Assembly: GCF_023554105.1 (NCBI RefSeq)
Contig: NZ_JAMJWE010000001.1
Location: forward strand, 248,001 to 312,000
Origin: Brucella sp. 21LCYQ03
Lineage (GTDB): Bacteria > Pseudomonadota > Alphaproteobacteria > Rhizobiales > Rhizobiaceae
DNA length: 64,000 nt
Reading direction: 5' to 3'
The position numbers were made by a program, and so were the translations under genes. Below, piece by piece: positions 24,682 through 35,310 of this stretch (position 1 is the first letter of the stretch; every line of letters begins with the position of its first letter). Under the pieces are notes generated by a model. That model was not told the origin of the DNA, did no database searches, and worked only from the letters and a program-made list of their open reading frames with translations.

Positions 24682-25000
24682 GTGGGAGGCTATTTTTAGA
24701 GTTCGCTCAGAGGTGACTTCATAATTCTGTAATATTTTCATTAAATTAGGTCGTGTACGCGCCGGATTTCCGATTTTTTTCTACCCCTACGCGTATCACG
24801 AAATATGACAGCGTTTATTACAACCTGTAAGACTATTTTACTTCCCCTACCAATCTTCGGCTGCATTTCCCCATCACATGATCTGCCATTCCCGGCGGTT
24901 GTGAGCAGATTATTGCTCGTTGAGCGGGATCATAAATCAAACGGCAATGCTGCCCCCAAGACCAGCAACGCCCCATAAAAACGATCCAAGACGGTAGGTT
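24682..25000. other. Intergenic region before the SLT transglycosylase
   Basis: No gene is seen. The region is AT-rich in its first half. The element at 24811-24838 resembles 22099-22126 and may be a shared promoter or regulatory sequence. No clear terminator follows the amidase gene. Confidence 0.4.
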
Positions 25001-25675
25001 ATGAAGTCAAAATTTGTAGTTGTTTGCGCCCTCATTGGCGCCATGAGTTCTTTTGGTCTAAATTCTGCAATCAGTGCGCCGGTAAACGAGCCAACCAATC
25101 TTGCAGACCTTCTGAAAGCCCGTGCACAGAACAAGGCTGTTGAAGCCAACAAGTCTGAAAAGGCTTCGCGTTCAGCCCGCACAGAAACAAAACAGACCGC
25201 TAAAAAGGCTTCTGTTATCACCAAGCGTGCAGCACCAGCTGCAAAAAGCACAAAGCGTTCCAAGGTGCTCCCCGATGCACCAAAGTCGGCACAGGTTAGC
25301 GGTAAGGCTTATTCGCAGATCATTAATCGTTTTGCTTCAACCTATGGTGTGCCATCTTCGTTGGCGCATGCGGTTGTTCGTCATGAGAGCAACTTCCAGC
25401 CAAATGTTCGCGGTGCAGCTGGTGAAATTGGTCTGATGCAGATCAAGCTTTCGACCGCTCGCGGTCTTGGCTACACAGGTTCTGCGAAGGGTCTCTACGA
25501 GCCTTCAACCAATATTCAGTTTGGTATGAAGTATCTCGCACAGGCGCAGAAGCTCGGTGGCGGCAGCACTTGCGGCACGATCCTTAAGTATAATGCCGGT
25601 CATGGCGCAAAGCGGATGAACCCGACCTCTGCAAAATATTGTAGCTCGGTTAAGTCTTATATGGCTGGTCTGTAA
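25001..25675 (+). CDS. Lytic transglycosylase, SLT domain family 1
   Basis: A 224-residue exported enzyme. The signal peptide covers about 1-26 (ending AISA). A Lys/Ala/Thr-rich basic linker (35-98) follows, and the SLT domain covers about 102-222 with catalytic E129 in VVRHESNFQPN, then GLMQIK and LKYNAGHG. It cleaves glycan strands with anhydro product. The linker is strongly basic and could bind the wall or DNA-like polyanions; this is inference. Terminated by a strong hairpin at 25731. Confidence 0.9.
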   Translation: MKSKFVVVCALIGAMSSFGLNSAISAPVNEPTNLADLLKARAQNKAVEANKSEKASRSARTETKQTAKKASVITKRAAPAAKSTKRSKVLPDAPKSAQVSGKAYSQIINRFASTYGVPSSLAHAVVRHESNFQPNVRGAAGEIGLMQIKLSTARGLGYTGSAKGLYEPSTNIQFGMKYLAQAQKLGGGSTCGTILKYNAGHGAKRMNPTSAKYCSSVKSYMAGL

Positions 25676-25730
25676 CATCTGAATTCATGTTGTCGGTCGC
25701 GTAGAGTTTCAGGCCGATGATGTGAAAGAA

Positions 25731-25763
25731 AAGCCGGTAGCGGTTTCGCTGCCGGCTTTTTTG
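25731..25763 (+). terminator. Terminator after the SLT transglycosylase gene
   Basis: Stem AAGCCGGTAGC / GCTGCCGGCTT around GGTTTC, with one mismatch, followed by six T. Confidence 0.85.
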
Positions 25764-25824
25764 TTGTGTGGAGATTTTTTCGAAACACGGTTCCCACTTT
25801 GTCCGATCATGCTATATACGCGCC

Positions 25825-26250
25825 GTCAGTCGGTCGGGCAGCCGCGCTTGTCATATGTCGAAAGACGGCAGGTGAGGAAAGTCCGGGCTCCATGGAAATA
25901 CGATGCCGGGTAACGCCCGGCGGGGGCGACCCCAGGGATAGTGCCACAGAAAGTAAACCGCCCCGTCTTCCGTACCGCTTGTCTAAGCGGCAGGGATGAC
26001 GGGGTAAGGGTGAAAGGGTGGGGTAAGAGCCCACCGCGCCGGTGGCAACACAGGCGGCACGGTAAACCCCATTGGGAGCAAAACCGAATAGGGACGGCGC
26101 GCCGGTTCGCAAGGACTGGCAATCAGTTTCCGGATCAGTCGTCCGGGTGGGTTGCAAGAGGCGGGTGGCGACATCCGTCCCAGATGAATGGCTGCCACGT
26201 TGGACGCAAGTCCGGCCATACAAAACCCGGCTTATAGACCGACTGACACT
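25825..26250 (+). ncRNA. rnpB: RNase P RNA
   Basis: The ribozyme that matures tRNA 5' ends. Helix P1 is visible as GTCAGTCGGTC (25825-25835) pairing perfectly with GACCGACTGAC (26237-26247). The universal core segment GAGGAAAGTCCGGGCTCC lies at 25874-25891, and ACAGAAA at 25946-25952. The 3' half has the GACGCAAGTCCGGCC region that completes helix P4. Length of about 425 bases and the layout fit the type A alphaproteobacterial form. A -10-like TATATA at 25813-25818 precedes it. Several spurious frames overlap this gene. Confidence 0.95.
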
Positions 26251-26261
26251 CTATTCATTTG

Positions 26262-27632
26262 CTAGATCGGTACGCCCGTGAAGAAGTCGTAGATGAGCTT
26301 CATGTTTAGAACGACGATGATCGCGGCGGTAATTGCCGCAAGGAATGTCACCCAGCGCGGTGCCACCAGTGCGCCCATCTTTTTCTTTTCTGCTGTAAAC
26401 ATCACAAGGGGAATGACGGCGAATGGCAATTGAAGGCTAAGCACGACCTGAGACAGGATCAATAGTTCGCTGGTTCCCTGTGATCCATACATGATTGTAA
26501 CGATAGCAGCCGGAACAATCGCGACAAAGCGTGTGATAGCACGGCGCAGCCAAGGCTTCAGTTTGATGTCGATGAAGCCTTCCATCACGATCTGGCCAGC
26601 CATAGTCGCTGTAATCGTCGAATTAAGACCGCAACACAGCAAAGCTATTGCGAAGAGCGTTGGTGCCAGCGCTGAACCAAGCAGCGGATTGAGCAAGGCA
26701 TGGGCCTTGTCGAGGTCTTCGACGCCGGTATTGCCGGTCGCGTGGAAACTTGCGGCAGCAAGGATCAGGATGGAAGCATTGACCAGCAGTGCAAATGTCA
26801 GAGCGATGGTGGAATCAAGCGTGGCATAGCGAATTGCCTCGCGCTTTTCCGGTATTGTTTGGCCATAGTCGCGTGTCTGGATGATGCCCGAATGCAGATA
26901 GAGATTATGCGGCATTACCGTCGCACCGATGATGCCCAGTGCGATATACAGCATATCTGGATTGCGCAGGATTTCGGTGGTGGGTGCAAAGCCACGGATA
27001 ACATCACCCCAGTTGGGATCTGCCATCAGAATTTGGATCAGGAAGCAGATTGCAATGACAGCCAGCAGTGCAATGATCAGCGCCTCAACACGACGAAAGC
27101 CTTTGTTCTGGAGATAGAGCACCAAAAGCACATCGGCGGCGGTGAGGATAACCCCGATTTCAAGCGGGATGCCAAACAGCAAATTGAGACCAATTGCCGT
27201 GCCGATGACCTCGGCAAGATCGGTGGCACAGATGGCAAGTTCTGCGAGCAACCATAAAGGCCAGGCAAGAAAACGCGGATAGGCATCGCGGCAGGCCTGA
27301 GCAAGATCGCGTCCTGTCGCAACTGCCAGTCGGGTGCAGAGGGCTTGCAGAAGAACGGCCATGAGATTTGAAAGCAGCACGACCGACAGCAGCATGTAGC
27401 CAAAGCGCGAGCCTCCAGCGAGCGATGTTGCCCAGTTGCCCGGGTCCATATAGCCGACTGCAACCAAATAGCCCGGACCGAAGAAAGCCATAGCGCGGCG
27501 GAGTTTAGAACCGGAGCGACTGACCCGTATCGAGCGGTGGACATCTGACATTGAGGCTTCACCGCGATCACGACGCCAGCCTTCAAATGTAACCTCTTTC
27601 GCCGTGGTTGTCGTCGTATCCTGCGGGGCCAT
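26262..27632 (-). CDS. mntH: Nramp-family manganese transporter
   Basis: A 456-residue proton-coupled divalent metal importer with about eleven membrane segments. The Nramp hallmark DPGN in VGYMDPGNW (about residues 61-64) and the MPHNLYLHS motif supply the metal site. In Brucella and rhizobia mntH imports Mn(II) and is repressed by Mur. A Mur-box-like palindrome lies 16 bases before the start codon. The ATG at 27632 has GGAAG upstream; ATG at residue 28 is an alternative, and the long polar N terminus is variable in this family. Confidence 0.94.
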   Translation of the reverse strand: MAPQDTTTTTAKEVTFEGWRRDRGEASMSDVHRSIRVSRSGSKLRRAMAFFGPGYLVAVGYMDPGNWATSLAGGSRFGYMLLSVVLLSNLMAVLLQALCTRLAVATGRDLAQACRDAYPRFLAWPLWLLAELAICATDLAEVIGTAIGLNLLFGIPLEIGVILTAADVLLVLYLQNKGFRRVEALIIALLAVIAICFLIQILMADPNWGDVIRGFAPTTEILRNPDMLYIALGIIGATVMPHNLYLHSGIIQTRDYGQTIPEKREAIRYATLDSTIALTFALLVNASILILAAASFHATGNTGVEDLDKAHALLNPLLGSALAPTLFAIALLCCGLNSTITATMAGQIVMEGFIDIKLKPWLRRAITRFVAIVPAAIVTIMYGSQGTSELLILSQVVLSLQLPFAVIPLVMFTAEKKKMGALVAPRWVTFLAAITAAIIVVLNMKLIYDFFTGVPI

Positions 27633-28006
27633 GCCTTAAGCTTCCAAAATGCAATTGCGAATTATTTGCATTTAATAATCCTGCGTGGCGGTTTCGTCAA
27701 CGACGGTGGGAAAAGCAGCTTTCATAACTATGTGATCGTGAAAGTCGAATATTGGATGATTTAATTGTCGGTCGAACTGAGCTGATGCCGCAGGGACAGG
27801 GCAAAGAAAAGTGCTTCATTTTATTGCGGGGAAAACTTTTCACACAAGACGGATTTATGAAGGTCGCTGTCAAAGGATAACGGTTCATTAAGCTTAATAT
27901 CCGATAACTGTTTGAACGAATCCGCCAAATCGACACCTGTCTGAAATTGGCCGGAATGATGCGCAAAACACTGGATAGCGGGACGTGATCCCGGGAAAGG
28001 ATCGTG
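27633..28006. other. Intergenic region, mntH / dcw cluster
   Basis: It contains the candidate Mur box and the main dcw promoter region. No mraZ coding sequence can be read here on either strand, and no repeated TGGGA boxes of the MraZ type are seen beyond a single GTGGGA at 27707-27712. Minus-strand frames in this stretch have no protein features. Confidence 0.5.
27648..27672. promoter_or_regulatory. Candidate Mur box upstream of mntH
   Basis: Perfect inverted arms AATGCAA and TTGCATT are separated by 11 AT-rich bases. Mur (a Fur-family manganese regulator) binds AT-rich palindromes with TGCAA-type arms at mntH and sit promoters of Rhizobiales. The position, just before the mntH start, suits repression. 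Confidence 0.6.
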
Positions 28007-29050
28007 ATGATGGCTAGCCTCGGCGGAGACCAATCTCAAGCCGAAGGGGCTCAGGTCCGTCACGTTCCGGTGCTTATCTCCGAAGTGATTGACGCTCTGA
28101 AACCCGAAACCGGCAAAGTGATCGTTGATGGCACCTTTGGTGCTGGCGGTTATACGCGCTGCATTCTTGAGCAGAGCGCAAATGTGATTGCAATTGATCG
28201 TGACCCGACTGCGATTGCTGCAGGGCAGGTTATGGTGAAAGAGTTTGGCGGCAGGCTCAATCTTGTTGAAAGCCGTTTTTCTGCGCTGGATCAGGCGGTT
28301 GAACAGGTGTTGGGGGCGGGTGCCATGGTCGATGGCGTTGTTCTCGATATTGGTGTTTCTTCGATGCAGATTGATGAAGCAGAGCGCGGTTTCTCTTTCC
28401 AGAAAGATGGTCCGCTTGATATGCGTATGTCCCGCAAGGGTCCAAGCGCTGCCGATGTCGTAAACCGTCTTAAGATGGGCGACCTCGCACGCATTTTTAA
28501 TTTTCTGGGCGAAGAACGTCATGCTGGCCGCATTGCGCGCATGATCGAAAAGCGCCGTGAAGCACAGCCTTTTACACGCACCCTTGATCTCGCCAATGCC
28601 ATTGAAGCGCTGGTCGGGCGCAATCCGAAAGTGCCAATTCATCCTGCGACACGTGTGTTTCAGGCGCTGCGCATCTATGTGAATGACGAGTTGGGTGAAC
28701 TGGCGCGCGCGCTGATTGCAGCCGAGCGTGTTTTGAAGCCCGGCGGCCGTCTCGTTGTTGTCACCTTCCATTCGCTCGAAGATCGTATGGTTAAGCGCTA
28801 CTTTGCGGATCGTTCTGGCGGCAGTGCAGGATCACGGCATTTGCCGGCAACGCATGTCCGCCTGTCAAGCTTTACGCCAGCAGTGAAGGGCGCTGTCGGC
28901 CCGACGGCTGAAGAAGAAGAGCGTAATCCTCGCTCGCGCTCCGCAAAATTGCGCGCAGGTGTGCGAACTGAAAACCCGCCTCTTGAAGATGATTTGACGC
29001 TTTTCGGGTTGCCTAAACTGCCTGAAACGCATGAACTTGGCCGGAGTTGA
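28007..29050 (+). CDS. rsmH: 16S rRNA (cytosine1402-N4)-methyltransferase
   Basis: A 347-residue SAM-dependent enzyme (formerly MraW) that methylates N4 of C1402 in 16S rRNA. Diagnostic motifs are HVPVL near the N terminus, [10 protein letters not shown] for SAM binding, [10 protein letters not shown], and [11 protein letters not shown]. It opens the division and cell-wall cluster. The ATG at 28007 follows AAAGGA; GTG 28004 and ATG 28010 are equally close alternatives. It runs into ftsL with the downstream ribosome-binding site inside its last codons. Confidence 0.95.
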   Translation: MMASLGGDQSQAEGAQVRHVPVLISEVIDALKPETGKVIVDGTFGAGGYTRCILEQSANVIAIDRDPTAIAAGQVMVKEFGGRLNLVESRFSALDQAVEQVLGAGAMVDGVVLDIGVSSMQIDEAERGFSFQKDGPLDMRMSRKGPSAADVVNRLKMGDLARIFNFLGEERHAGRIARMIEKRREAQPFTRTLDLANAIEALVGRNPKVPIHPATRVFQALRIYVNDELGELARALIAAERVLKPGGRLVVVTFHSLEDRMVKRYFADRSGGSAGSRHLPATHVRLSSFTPAVKGAVGPTAEEEERNPRSRSAKLRAGVRTENPPLEDDLTLFGLPKLPETHELGRS

Positions 29051-29054
29051 ACGA

Positions 29055-29456
29055 GTGCTGCGTACTTTTGAACTCATCATGATTGCGGCGATGCTGTTGG
29101 CAGCAACAATCACCTATACCATCAAATATGATGCGGAGAGGCAGATCTCGGTTATTGCCAAACTCCAACGTCAGATTAATTCTGAGAAGGACACCATCAC
29201 GCTTCTGCGCGCAGACTGGGCATTGATGACCCAGCCAGGCCGTTTGCAGAGCCTGGTAGGTGTTTATGCTGAAGAACTGAAACTTGCACCCATTGAGGCT
29301 GAGCAGCTGGCGATGGGCGTTGAAGATATTCCAGAACGTCAGCTTGATGATATTCAGAAGTTGATTTCAGGTAGTGATGAACTGGTGGCGAGTGGCATGC
29401 TGGAACCCGATGCGACGACCACCGGAAGCGTTAAGAAGAATGGAGCGAGGCACTGA
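29055..29456 (+). CDS. ftsL: Cell division protein FtsL
   Basis: A 133-residue bitopic protein: a short cytoplasmic end, one membrane segment (about residues 5-24, LIMIAAMLLAATITYTI), then a periplasmic helix expected to form a coiled coil with FtsB. The position between rsmH and ftsI is diagnostic, since FtsL sequence is poorly conserved. The GTG at 29055 is preferred because GGAG lies eight bases before it; an ATG at 29031 inside rsmH would add eight residues. The C-terminal tail of about 50 polar residues is longer than in E. coli. Confidence 0.87.
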   Translation: MLRTFELIMIAAMLLAATITYTIKYDAERQISVIAKLQRQINSEKDTITLLRADWALMTQPGRLQSLVGVYAEELKLAPIEAEQLAMGVEDIPERQLDDIQKLISGSDELVASGMLEPDATTTGSVKKNGARH

Positions 29457-29458
29457 TC

Positions 29459-31240
29459 ATGCGGCTGAAGCTCGGATTTTCCAAGAAGAACAAAAATACG
29501 GTTGATGACGGCAACATGCCGGCTGGCAATGAAAAGCTGGCTGGCAACATGGCGTTTGTGGGTTCGCGCAAAAAGCACGGCAATCGTGCGCGCAATCGTT
29601 TGTGGATGGCCATTGCCTGTTTCGTCGGTATTTACGGTGTTATCGGCGGCAAGCTCGTCTATTTCGGTGTCATTGGTGGCGAAGACGATAACTCCAACGG
29701 TCCTGCTGTGCATCAGCTCGCGTCGCGTCCCGATATTCTCGACCGCAACGGCGAAATTCTTGCGACAGACATCAAGACCTCATCGCTGTTTGCTGAACCG
29801 CGCAAGATCGTTGATCCAGATGAAACAATTGAGCTGCTTTCAACGGTTATTCCCGATCTTGATTGGGAAGCCACCTATCGCCGTTTGAAGGGTGGCGCAG
29901 GGTTCGTATGGATTAAGCGCGGTCTCACACCGCGTCAACAGAGCCAGATCATGGCGCTTGGTGTGCCGGGTATTGGTTTCCGTACCGAAAAGCGCCGTTT
30001 CTATCCCGGTGGCCCGACTGCGTCGCATATTCTTGGCCTCGTTAATGTCGACAATCAGGGCATTGCCGGTATGGAGAAATATATCGACAGTCAGGGACTA
30101 AGCGATTTGCGTGCGGCTGGTATGGCCACCGCACAATCACTTGAACCAATCAAGCTGTCGATCGACATTCGTGTTCAGCACATTATGCGCGACGTACTCG
30201 TTAAAGCGGTCGAACGCTATCGCGCGATTGCTGCGGGTGCGGTGGTGCTGAACGTGAAGACTGGTGAAGTTATTGCTATGGCTTCAGTGCCGGATTTCGA
30301 TCCGAACAATCCGGTAAATGCGCTGGATAAGGATCGACTGAATCGTATGTCGGCGGGTACCTATGAAATGGGCTCGACGATTAAGAGCTTCACCACGGCT
30401 ATGGCGCTCGACTCGGGCAAGTTTACGCTGAACTCGAAGATTGATGCCTCGCGTCCGCTGGTCATTGGTCGTCAGACCATCCGCGACTTCCACGGCAAAG
30501 GCCGTGTGTTGACGCTGCCAGAAGTCTTCATCTTCTCATCCAATATTGGTTCGGGACATGAAGCGAATGTCGTTGGTATTGAAGGTCATCGCGCGTTCTT
30601 GAAAAAGCTCGGTCTTCTGGATCGCATGCAGACAGAGCTTCCAGAAGTTGCGCGCCCTGTTGAACCGCGCGTTTGGAAGAAAGTTCATTCGATGACCATT
30701 TCGTTTGGTCACGGCATGATGACCACGCCATTGCAGACGGCGGTTGGTGCTGCGGCGCTTATGAATGGCGGCAAGCTGATCGAGCCAACTTTCCTTGCGC
30801 GTACGCAGGCGCAGGCCGATCTGGTCGCACAGCAAGTTATCCATCCGCAAGTCTCTGCCGATATGCGTTATCTCTATCGTCTGAATGCGACTGCACAGGG
30901 TGGTTCGGGTAAGCGCGCAACGGTTCAGGGCTATCGCGTTGGCGGAAAAACCGGCACGGCGGAAAAGGTTGTTCATGGCCGCTATTCGAAAGATGTGCGC
31001 TTTAATGCCTTTCTCGCATCGTTCCCGATGGATGATCCAACCTATGTGGTTTTGACAATTATTGACGAACCGAAGCCCGAAGAAGGCAAGTACAGCGCGA
31101 CCGCTGGTTTGAATGCTGCACCGATGGTTGCTGATATTATTCGTCGCTCAGCCACTTTTTTGGGGGTTAAGCCCGATTTTAAACAGGAATTTGCGCCAGC
31201 AGAGTCAGAAATCGCCACCGCTGCTGCTGGATATGATTGA
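29459..31240 (+). CDS. ftsI: Peptidoglycan transpeptidase FtsI (PBP3)
   Basis: A 593-residue class B penicillin-binding protein that cross-links septal peptidoglycan. A cytoplasmic N terminus of about 55 residues precedes one membrane segment (about 56-75), then the PBP dimerisation domain, then the transpeptidase domain. Catalytic motifs are S306-x2-K309 (STIK), SSN in FIFSSNIG, and K497-T-G. It starts two bases after the ftsL stop codon. It works with FtsW, encoded further down the cluster. Confidence 0.95.
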   Translation: MRLKLGFSKKNKNTVDDGNMPAGNEKLAGNMAFVGSRKKHGNRARNRLWMAIACFVGIYGVIGGKLVYFGVIGGEDDNSNGPAVHQLASRPDILDRNGEILATDIKTSSLFAEPRKIVDPDETIELLSTVIPDLDWEATYRRLKGGAGFVWIKRGLTPRQQSQIMALGVPGIGFRTEKRRFYPGGPTASHILGLVNVDNQGIAGMEKYIDSQGLSDLRAAGMATAQSLEPIKLSIDIRVQHIMRDVLVKAVERYRAIAAGAVVLNVKTGEVIAMASVPDFDPNNPVNALDKDRLNRMSAGTYEMGSTIKSFTTAMALDSGKFTLNSKIDASRPLVIGRQTIRDFHGKGRVLTLPEVFIFSSNIGSGHEANVVGIEGHRAFLKKLGLLDRMQTELPEVARPVEPRVWKKVHSMTISFGHGMMTTPLQTAVGAAALMNGGKLIEPTFLARTQAQADLVAQQVIHPQVSADMRYLYRLNATAQGGSGKRATVQGYRVGGKTGTAEKVVHGRYSKDVRFNAFLASFPMDDPTYVVLTIIDEPKPEEGKYSATAGLNAAPMVADIIRRSATFLGVKPDFKQEFAPAESEIATAAAGYD

Positions 31241-31290
31241 TTCGTGTAATTGCATGTAGCGCGTGATACGTCCCTTTATCTGGAATTGGT

Positions 31291-32763
31291 ATGGCCATGA
31301 AGTTGAAAGACATCGCACTTTTTAAGGATCTTACCTCCGGTTCCGCAGGTGATCTGGAAATTACTGGCGTCACATCGGATTCTCGAAAGGTGGAGCCGGG
31401 CTTTCTGTTCGCAGCTCTGAAAGGCGTTAAGGCGGATGGCTCTGCCTATGCGATTGATGCGGCCAAACGCGGCGCCGTTGCGGTTATCGCTAGTAAAAGC
31501 GCTGTTTTAGAAAATATCGGTGTGCCTGTCCTTCATGTCGAAGACCCGCGTCATGCGCTCGCCGTCGCTAGCGCTCAATTTTATGGCAAGCAGCCAGAAG
31601 TTATGGTTGCGGTCACAGGTACAAGCGGCAAGACTTCCGTTGCGTCGTTCACGCGTCAGATTTGGGCCTATGCCGGTTTTCCTGCTGCTAACATTGGAAC
31701 AACTGGCGTTTTCTCGCCAACGCGCAGCGATTATAATTCGTTGACGACACCGGATCCGGTTGAGTTGCAACGCCTTTTGGCGGAGCTTGCCGATGAAGGT
31801 GTGACGCATGCTGCGATGGAAGCTTCGTCGCATGGTCTTGATCAGCGTCGCCTCGACGGTGTGAAGCTTGCCGCTGGCGCTTTCACCAATCTTGGCCGCG
31901 ATCACATGGATTACCATGCGACGATTGAAGAATATCTGCACGCTAAGATGCGCCTGTTTGATACGCTTTTGCCAAAAGGTGCGCCCGCGATTATTTTTGC
32001 AGATGACCAGTTTTCGCCACAGGCGATTGAAGCTGCAAAAGCCGCTGGCTGCGATGTAAAGACCGTTGGCCGTAAGGGTGATTTCATCACCATTAAGCGC
32101 GTTGAACATGAGCGGTTCCGCCAGCATGTCGAAGTGCGCATCGCTGACGAAATCTTTGAAATTGAACTGCCGTTGGCTGGTGATTTTCAGGTTGCGAATG
32201 CGCTGGTGTCGGCTGGTCTTGCAATGGTTACGGGTGTTCCTGCTGCCGCTGCAATGCGTGCACTTGAGCGTCTTAAAGGCGCTCCGGGTCGTCTTGATCT
32301 CGTTGGTGCGACCGAAGAGGGCGCTCCTGCCTATGTCGATTATGCCCATAAGCCGGAAGCGCTTGAAAATGTGCTGACGTCCGTGCGTCCGTTTACAACG
32401 GGTCGCGTGATCGTGGTGTTTGGCTGTGGTGGTGATCGTGACAAGGGCAAGCGTCCGATCATGGGCGAAATCGCAGCGCGTCTTGCTGATGTGGCAATCG
32501 TTACCGACGACAACCCACGTTCAGAAGTGCCTGCGCAAATCCGCGCCGAAATCATGGCTGCGGCACCCGGCGCAACCGAAATCGGTGATCGTCGCGAGGC
32601 GATTTTCACAGCGGTTTCGATGATGATGCCGGGCGACACATTGGTTGTTGCGGGCAAAGGACATGAAGAAGGTCAGATCGTTGGCAATATTACTTTGCCA
32701 TTCTCTGATCATACGGAAGTGGCGGCAGCACTTGGCGCGCGCCTTGAGGAGCATAAGGGATGA
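31291..32763 (+). CDS. murE: UDP-MurNAc-tripeptide synthetase MurE (meso-DAP adding)
   Basis: A 490-residue Mur ligase adding the third amino acid of the stem peptide. It shows the ATP loop GTSGKTS, the LTTPDP substrate motif, and DNPRSE near residue 410. The DNPR motif is the known marker of specificity for meso-diaminopimelate rather than lysine. ATG 31291 is used; ATG 31297 is an alternative two codons on. Its stop codon overlaps the murF start in ATGA. Confidence 0.95.
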   Translation: MAMKLKDIALFKDLTSGSAGDLEITGVTSDSRKVEPGFLFAALKGVKADGSAYAIDAAKRGAVAVIASKSAVLENIGVPVLHVEDPRHALAVASAQFYGKQPEVMVAVTGTSGKTSVASFTRQIWAYAGFPAANIGTTGVFSPTRSDYNSLTTPDPVELQRLLAELADEGVTHAAMEASSHGLDQRRLDGVKLAAGAFTNLGRDHMDYHATIEEYLHAKMRLFDTLLPKGAPAIIFADDQFSPQAIEAAKAAGCDVKTVGRKGDFITIKRVEHERFRQHVEVRIADEIFEIELPLAGDFQVANALVSAGLAMVTGVPAAAAMRALERLKGAPGRLDLVGATEEGAPAYVDYAHKPEALENVLTSVRPFTTGRVIVVFGCGGDRDKGKRPIMGEIAARLADVAIVTDDNPRSEVPAQIRAEIMAAAPGATEIGDRREAIFTAVSMMMPGDTLVVAGKGHEEGQIVGNITLPFSDHTEVAAALGARLEEHKG

Positions 32764-34193
32764 GTGACTGGCTTTGGACATCTGCCGATATGGTGGAGGC
32801 CATGGAAGGCCGGCCTTTCGGTACGTTGCCTGCGGGGATCACCGGAATTTCCATCGATAGCCGCACGTTGAAAGAAGGCGAAGCTTTCTTCGCGATCAAA
32901 GGCGATCTGTTCGACGGGCATGACTTTGCAACGGCTGCCATGGCCGCTGGTGCAGGTCTGTTGGTCGTGAACGAATCCCGCCTTCCTGCGCTTGGTCATC
33001 TCAAAGTGCCGATGATCGTCGTTGAAGACGTGCTTGAATCTTTGACCAAGCTCGGGCTTGCCTCGCGTGAACGCTCCAAAGCGCAGATCATCGCCGTCAC
33101 TGGCTCTGTTGGTAAGACGACAACCAAAGAGGCGCTGCGTCACGTGCTGGCAGATAGCGGCAAAGTTCATGCGTCGGTTGCCTCGTTCAACAACCATTGG
33201 GGCGTGCCGTTGACGCTTGCCCGTATGCCAGCCGATACCGATTACGGTGTGTTTGAAATCGGCATGAACCATCATGACGAAATTCGTCCACTGGTGAAAA
33301 TGGTACGTCCGCATGTGGCATTGATCACGTTGATTGCGCCTGCGCATCTTGGCCATTTTGCAAATCTTGAAGAAATCGCAGTAGCGAAAGCTGAGATTTT
33401 TGAAGGCGTTGTGCCGGGTGGCTATGCGCTGCTCAATCGCGACGACAAGCGCTTCAAACAGCTTGAAGAGCTCGCTGAAAAGGCAGGCGTCGAGCACATC
33501 GTTACTTTTGGTGAAAATGCGCGTTCGGACTATCGTCTGCGTGAAGTCAAAATGCATCCAACTTGCTCATGCATGACCGTTAAGATCGGCAGTGAAGAAG
33601 CCGTCGTCAAAGTTAGCATGCCGGGACGCCATATTGTGCAGAACATGCTTGCTGTTCTGGGTGCTGCTCATCTCGTTGGTGCAGATATGGCAAAGGTTGC
33701 CATTGCCATGGCAACGTTGAGCGCTGAAGGCGGTCGTGGTGCGCGTCATGTGCTGGAACATCCAGATGGCGGTTCGTTTACGCTGATTGATGAAAGCTAC
33801 AATGCAAACCCGACGTCGATGCGCGCGTCGCTATCGCTTTTGCAGGCAACGCCGCCGGAAGGTCCACGCGGTCGCCGCATCGCAATTTTGGGCGATATGC
33901 TGGAGCTGGGTCGTCAGTCTGGCAAGCTTCATGCGGACCTCGCGCGCCCGATTGTCGATGCCGAAGTGAACGTACTTTATATCGGTGGCCGTGAAATGTC
34001 GGTGCTGAAAAATGCCTTGCCGGTTGAAATTCACGTCGAATACAGGCAGAGCACCGAGGAATTATTGCCATTGGTGATGAAAGCAGTCCGCCCCGGCGAT
34101 GTGGTCATGGTGAAATCCTCGAAAGGGATCGGTTTCGCTAAGATCGTCAAGGCGCTGACAAACCAGTTTCCACCGGTGGTGCCTGCCGAATAG
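32760..34193 (+). CDS. murF: UDP-MurNAc-pentapeptide synthetase MurF
   Basis: A 477-residue Mur ligase that adds D-Ala-D-Ala to the tripeptide precursor. The ATP loop [12 protein letters not shown] lies near residue 118, and [10 protein letters not shown] and [11 protein letters not shown] are typical MurF motifs. It is coupled to murE by a four-base overlap and followed after 25 bases by mraY. Confidence 0.95.
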   Translation: MSDWLWTSADMVEAMEGRPFGTLPAGITGISIDSRTLKEGEAFFAIKGDLFDGHDFATAAMAAGAGLLVVNESRLPALGHLKVPMIVVEDVLESLTKLGLASRERSKAQIIAVTGSVGKTTTKEALRHVLADSGKVHASVASFNNHWGVPLTLARMPADTDYGVFEIGMNHHDEIRPLVKMVRPHVALITLIAPAHLGHFANLEEIAVAKAEIFEGVVPGGYALLNRDDKRFKQLEELAEKAGVEHIVTFGENARSDYRLREVKMHPTCSCMTVKIGSEEAVVKVSMPGRHIVQNMLAVLGAAHLVGADMAKVAIAMATLSAEGGRGARHVLEHPDGGSFTLIDESYNANPTSMRASLSLLQATPPEGPRGRRIAILGDMLELGRQSGKLHADLARPIVDAEVNVLYIGGREMSVLKNALPVEIHVEYRQSTEELLPLVMKAVRPGDVVMVKSSKGIGFAKIVKALTNQFPPVVPAE

Positions 34194-34218
34194 GCGTGTT
34201 TGAGGGATTTTTCTCCGT

Positions 34219-35301
34219 ATGTTGATGCTTCTTGCAGTTTTTGCCGATCATGTGACACCGTTCAACGTGTTTCGCTACATCACGTTCCGCACTGGCGGCG
34301 CGATGATTACCTCGGCACTGATCGTCTTCTTGTTTGGTCCTGCGATCATCAATTCGTTGCGTGCGCGACAGGGAAAAGGCCAGCCAATCCGTGCTGACGG
34401 ACCTCAGACTCACTTCAAGAAAGCCGGTACGCCTACCATGGGCGGACTGATGATCATGACCGGCATTCTCGTGTCGTGTTTCTTCTGGGCCAATCTCTCC
34501 AGCGTTTATGTCTGGGTTGTCTTGATGGTCACGGTCGGCTTTGGCGCAATCGGCTTTTATGATGACTACCTCAAGGTCACAAAGCAGTCGGATAAAGGCT
34601 TTTCCGGCAAGTCGCGTCTTGGCATTGAATTTCTGATTGCTGCCGTCGCAGCCTTCATCATCATGCGCGCCGGGCAGGAGCCGTTCTCGTCGTCGCTGAC
34701 ATTCCCATTTGTGAAGCAGTTCGTTCTTAATCTCGGCTGGTTCTTCATTCCTTTTGCAGCCTTCGTGATGGTTGGCGCAGGCAATGCGGTGAACCTGACC
34801 GATGGTCTTGATGGTCTCGCAATCGTGCCAGTGATGGTTGCTGCTGCTTCCTTCGGCTTTATTGCCTATCTGTCGGGTAATGCGATTTTTGCTGATTACC
34901 TGCAAATTCACTTTGTTCCGGGTACGGGTGAACTGGCGGTTGTGTTGGGCGCTGTGATTGGTGCGGGGCTTGGCTTCCTCTGGTTCAATGCGCCACCGGC
35001 CGCAATTTTCATGGGTGACACGGGTTCGCTTGCCCTTGGCGGTATGCTCGGAACGGTTGCTGTAGCCACCAAGCACGAGATCGTTCTTGCAATCATTGGC
35101 GGTCTTTTCGTCATGGAAGCGCTGTCGGTGATTATTCAGGTTGGTTCGTTCAAGCTTACTGGCAAGCGCGTGTTCCTGATGGCACCTATTCATCATCATT
35201 TTGAAAAGAAAGGCTGGACGGAAAGTCAGGTCGTGATCCGTTTCTGGATCGTGGCGATTATCCTTGCCATGATCGGCCTTTCCACACTGAAGCTGAGATA
35301 A
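34219..35301 (+). CDS. mraY: Phospho-MurNAc-pentapeptide transferase MraY
   Basis: A 360-residue polytopic membrane enzyme with about ten segments. It makes lipid I by moving phospho-MurNAc-pentapeptide onto undecaprenyl phosphate. The conserved cytoplasmic motifs are visible: [17 protein letters not shown] (the DD pair), [21 protein letters not shown], and [11 protein letters not shown] with the HHH signature. Length is normal. Confidence 0.96.
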   Translation: MLMLLAVFADHVTPFNVFRYITFRTGGAMITSALIVFLFGPAIINSLRARQGKGQPIRADGPQTHFKKAGTPTMGGLMIMTGILVSCFFWANLSSVYVWVVLMVTVGFGAIGFYDDYLKVTKQSDKGFSGKSRLGIEFLIAAVAAFIIMRAGQEPFSSSLTFPFVKQFVLNLGWFFIPFAAFVMVGAGNAVNLTDGLDGLAIVPVMVAAASFGFIAYLSGNAIFADYLQIHFVPGTGELAVVLGAVIGAGLGFLWFNAPPAAIFMGDTGSLALGGMLGTVAVATKHEIVLAIIGGLFVMEALSVIIQVGSFKLTGKRVFLMAPIHHHFEKKGWTESQVVIRFWIVAIILAMIGLSTLKLR

Positions 35302-35310
35302 GGCAGACGA

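Noticed and set aside
25807-26223. Several frames of 70-138 codons over 25.8-26.2 kb
   Set aside because: They lie within the RNase P RNA, which explains the conserved sequence.
27821-28771. 316-codon open frame antisense to rsmH
   Set aside because: Covers rsmH and its upstream region without any start signal or recognisable domain.
31507-32349. 280-codon frame antisense to murE
   Set aside because: Shadow of murE with implausible composition.
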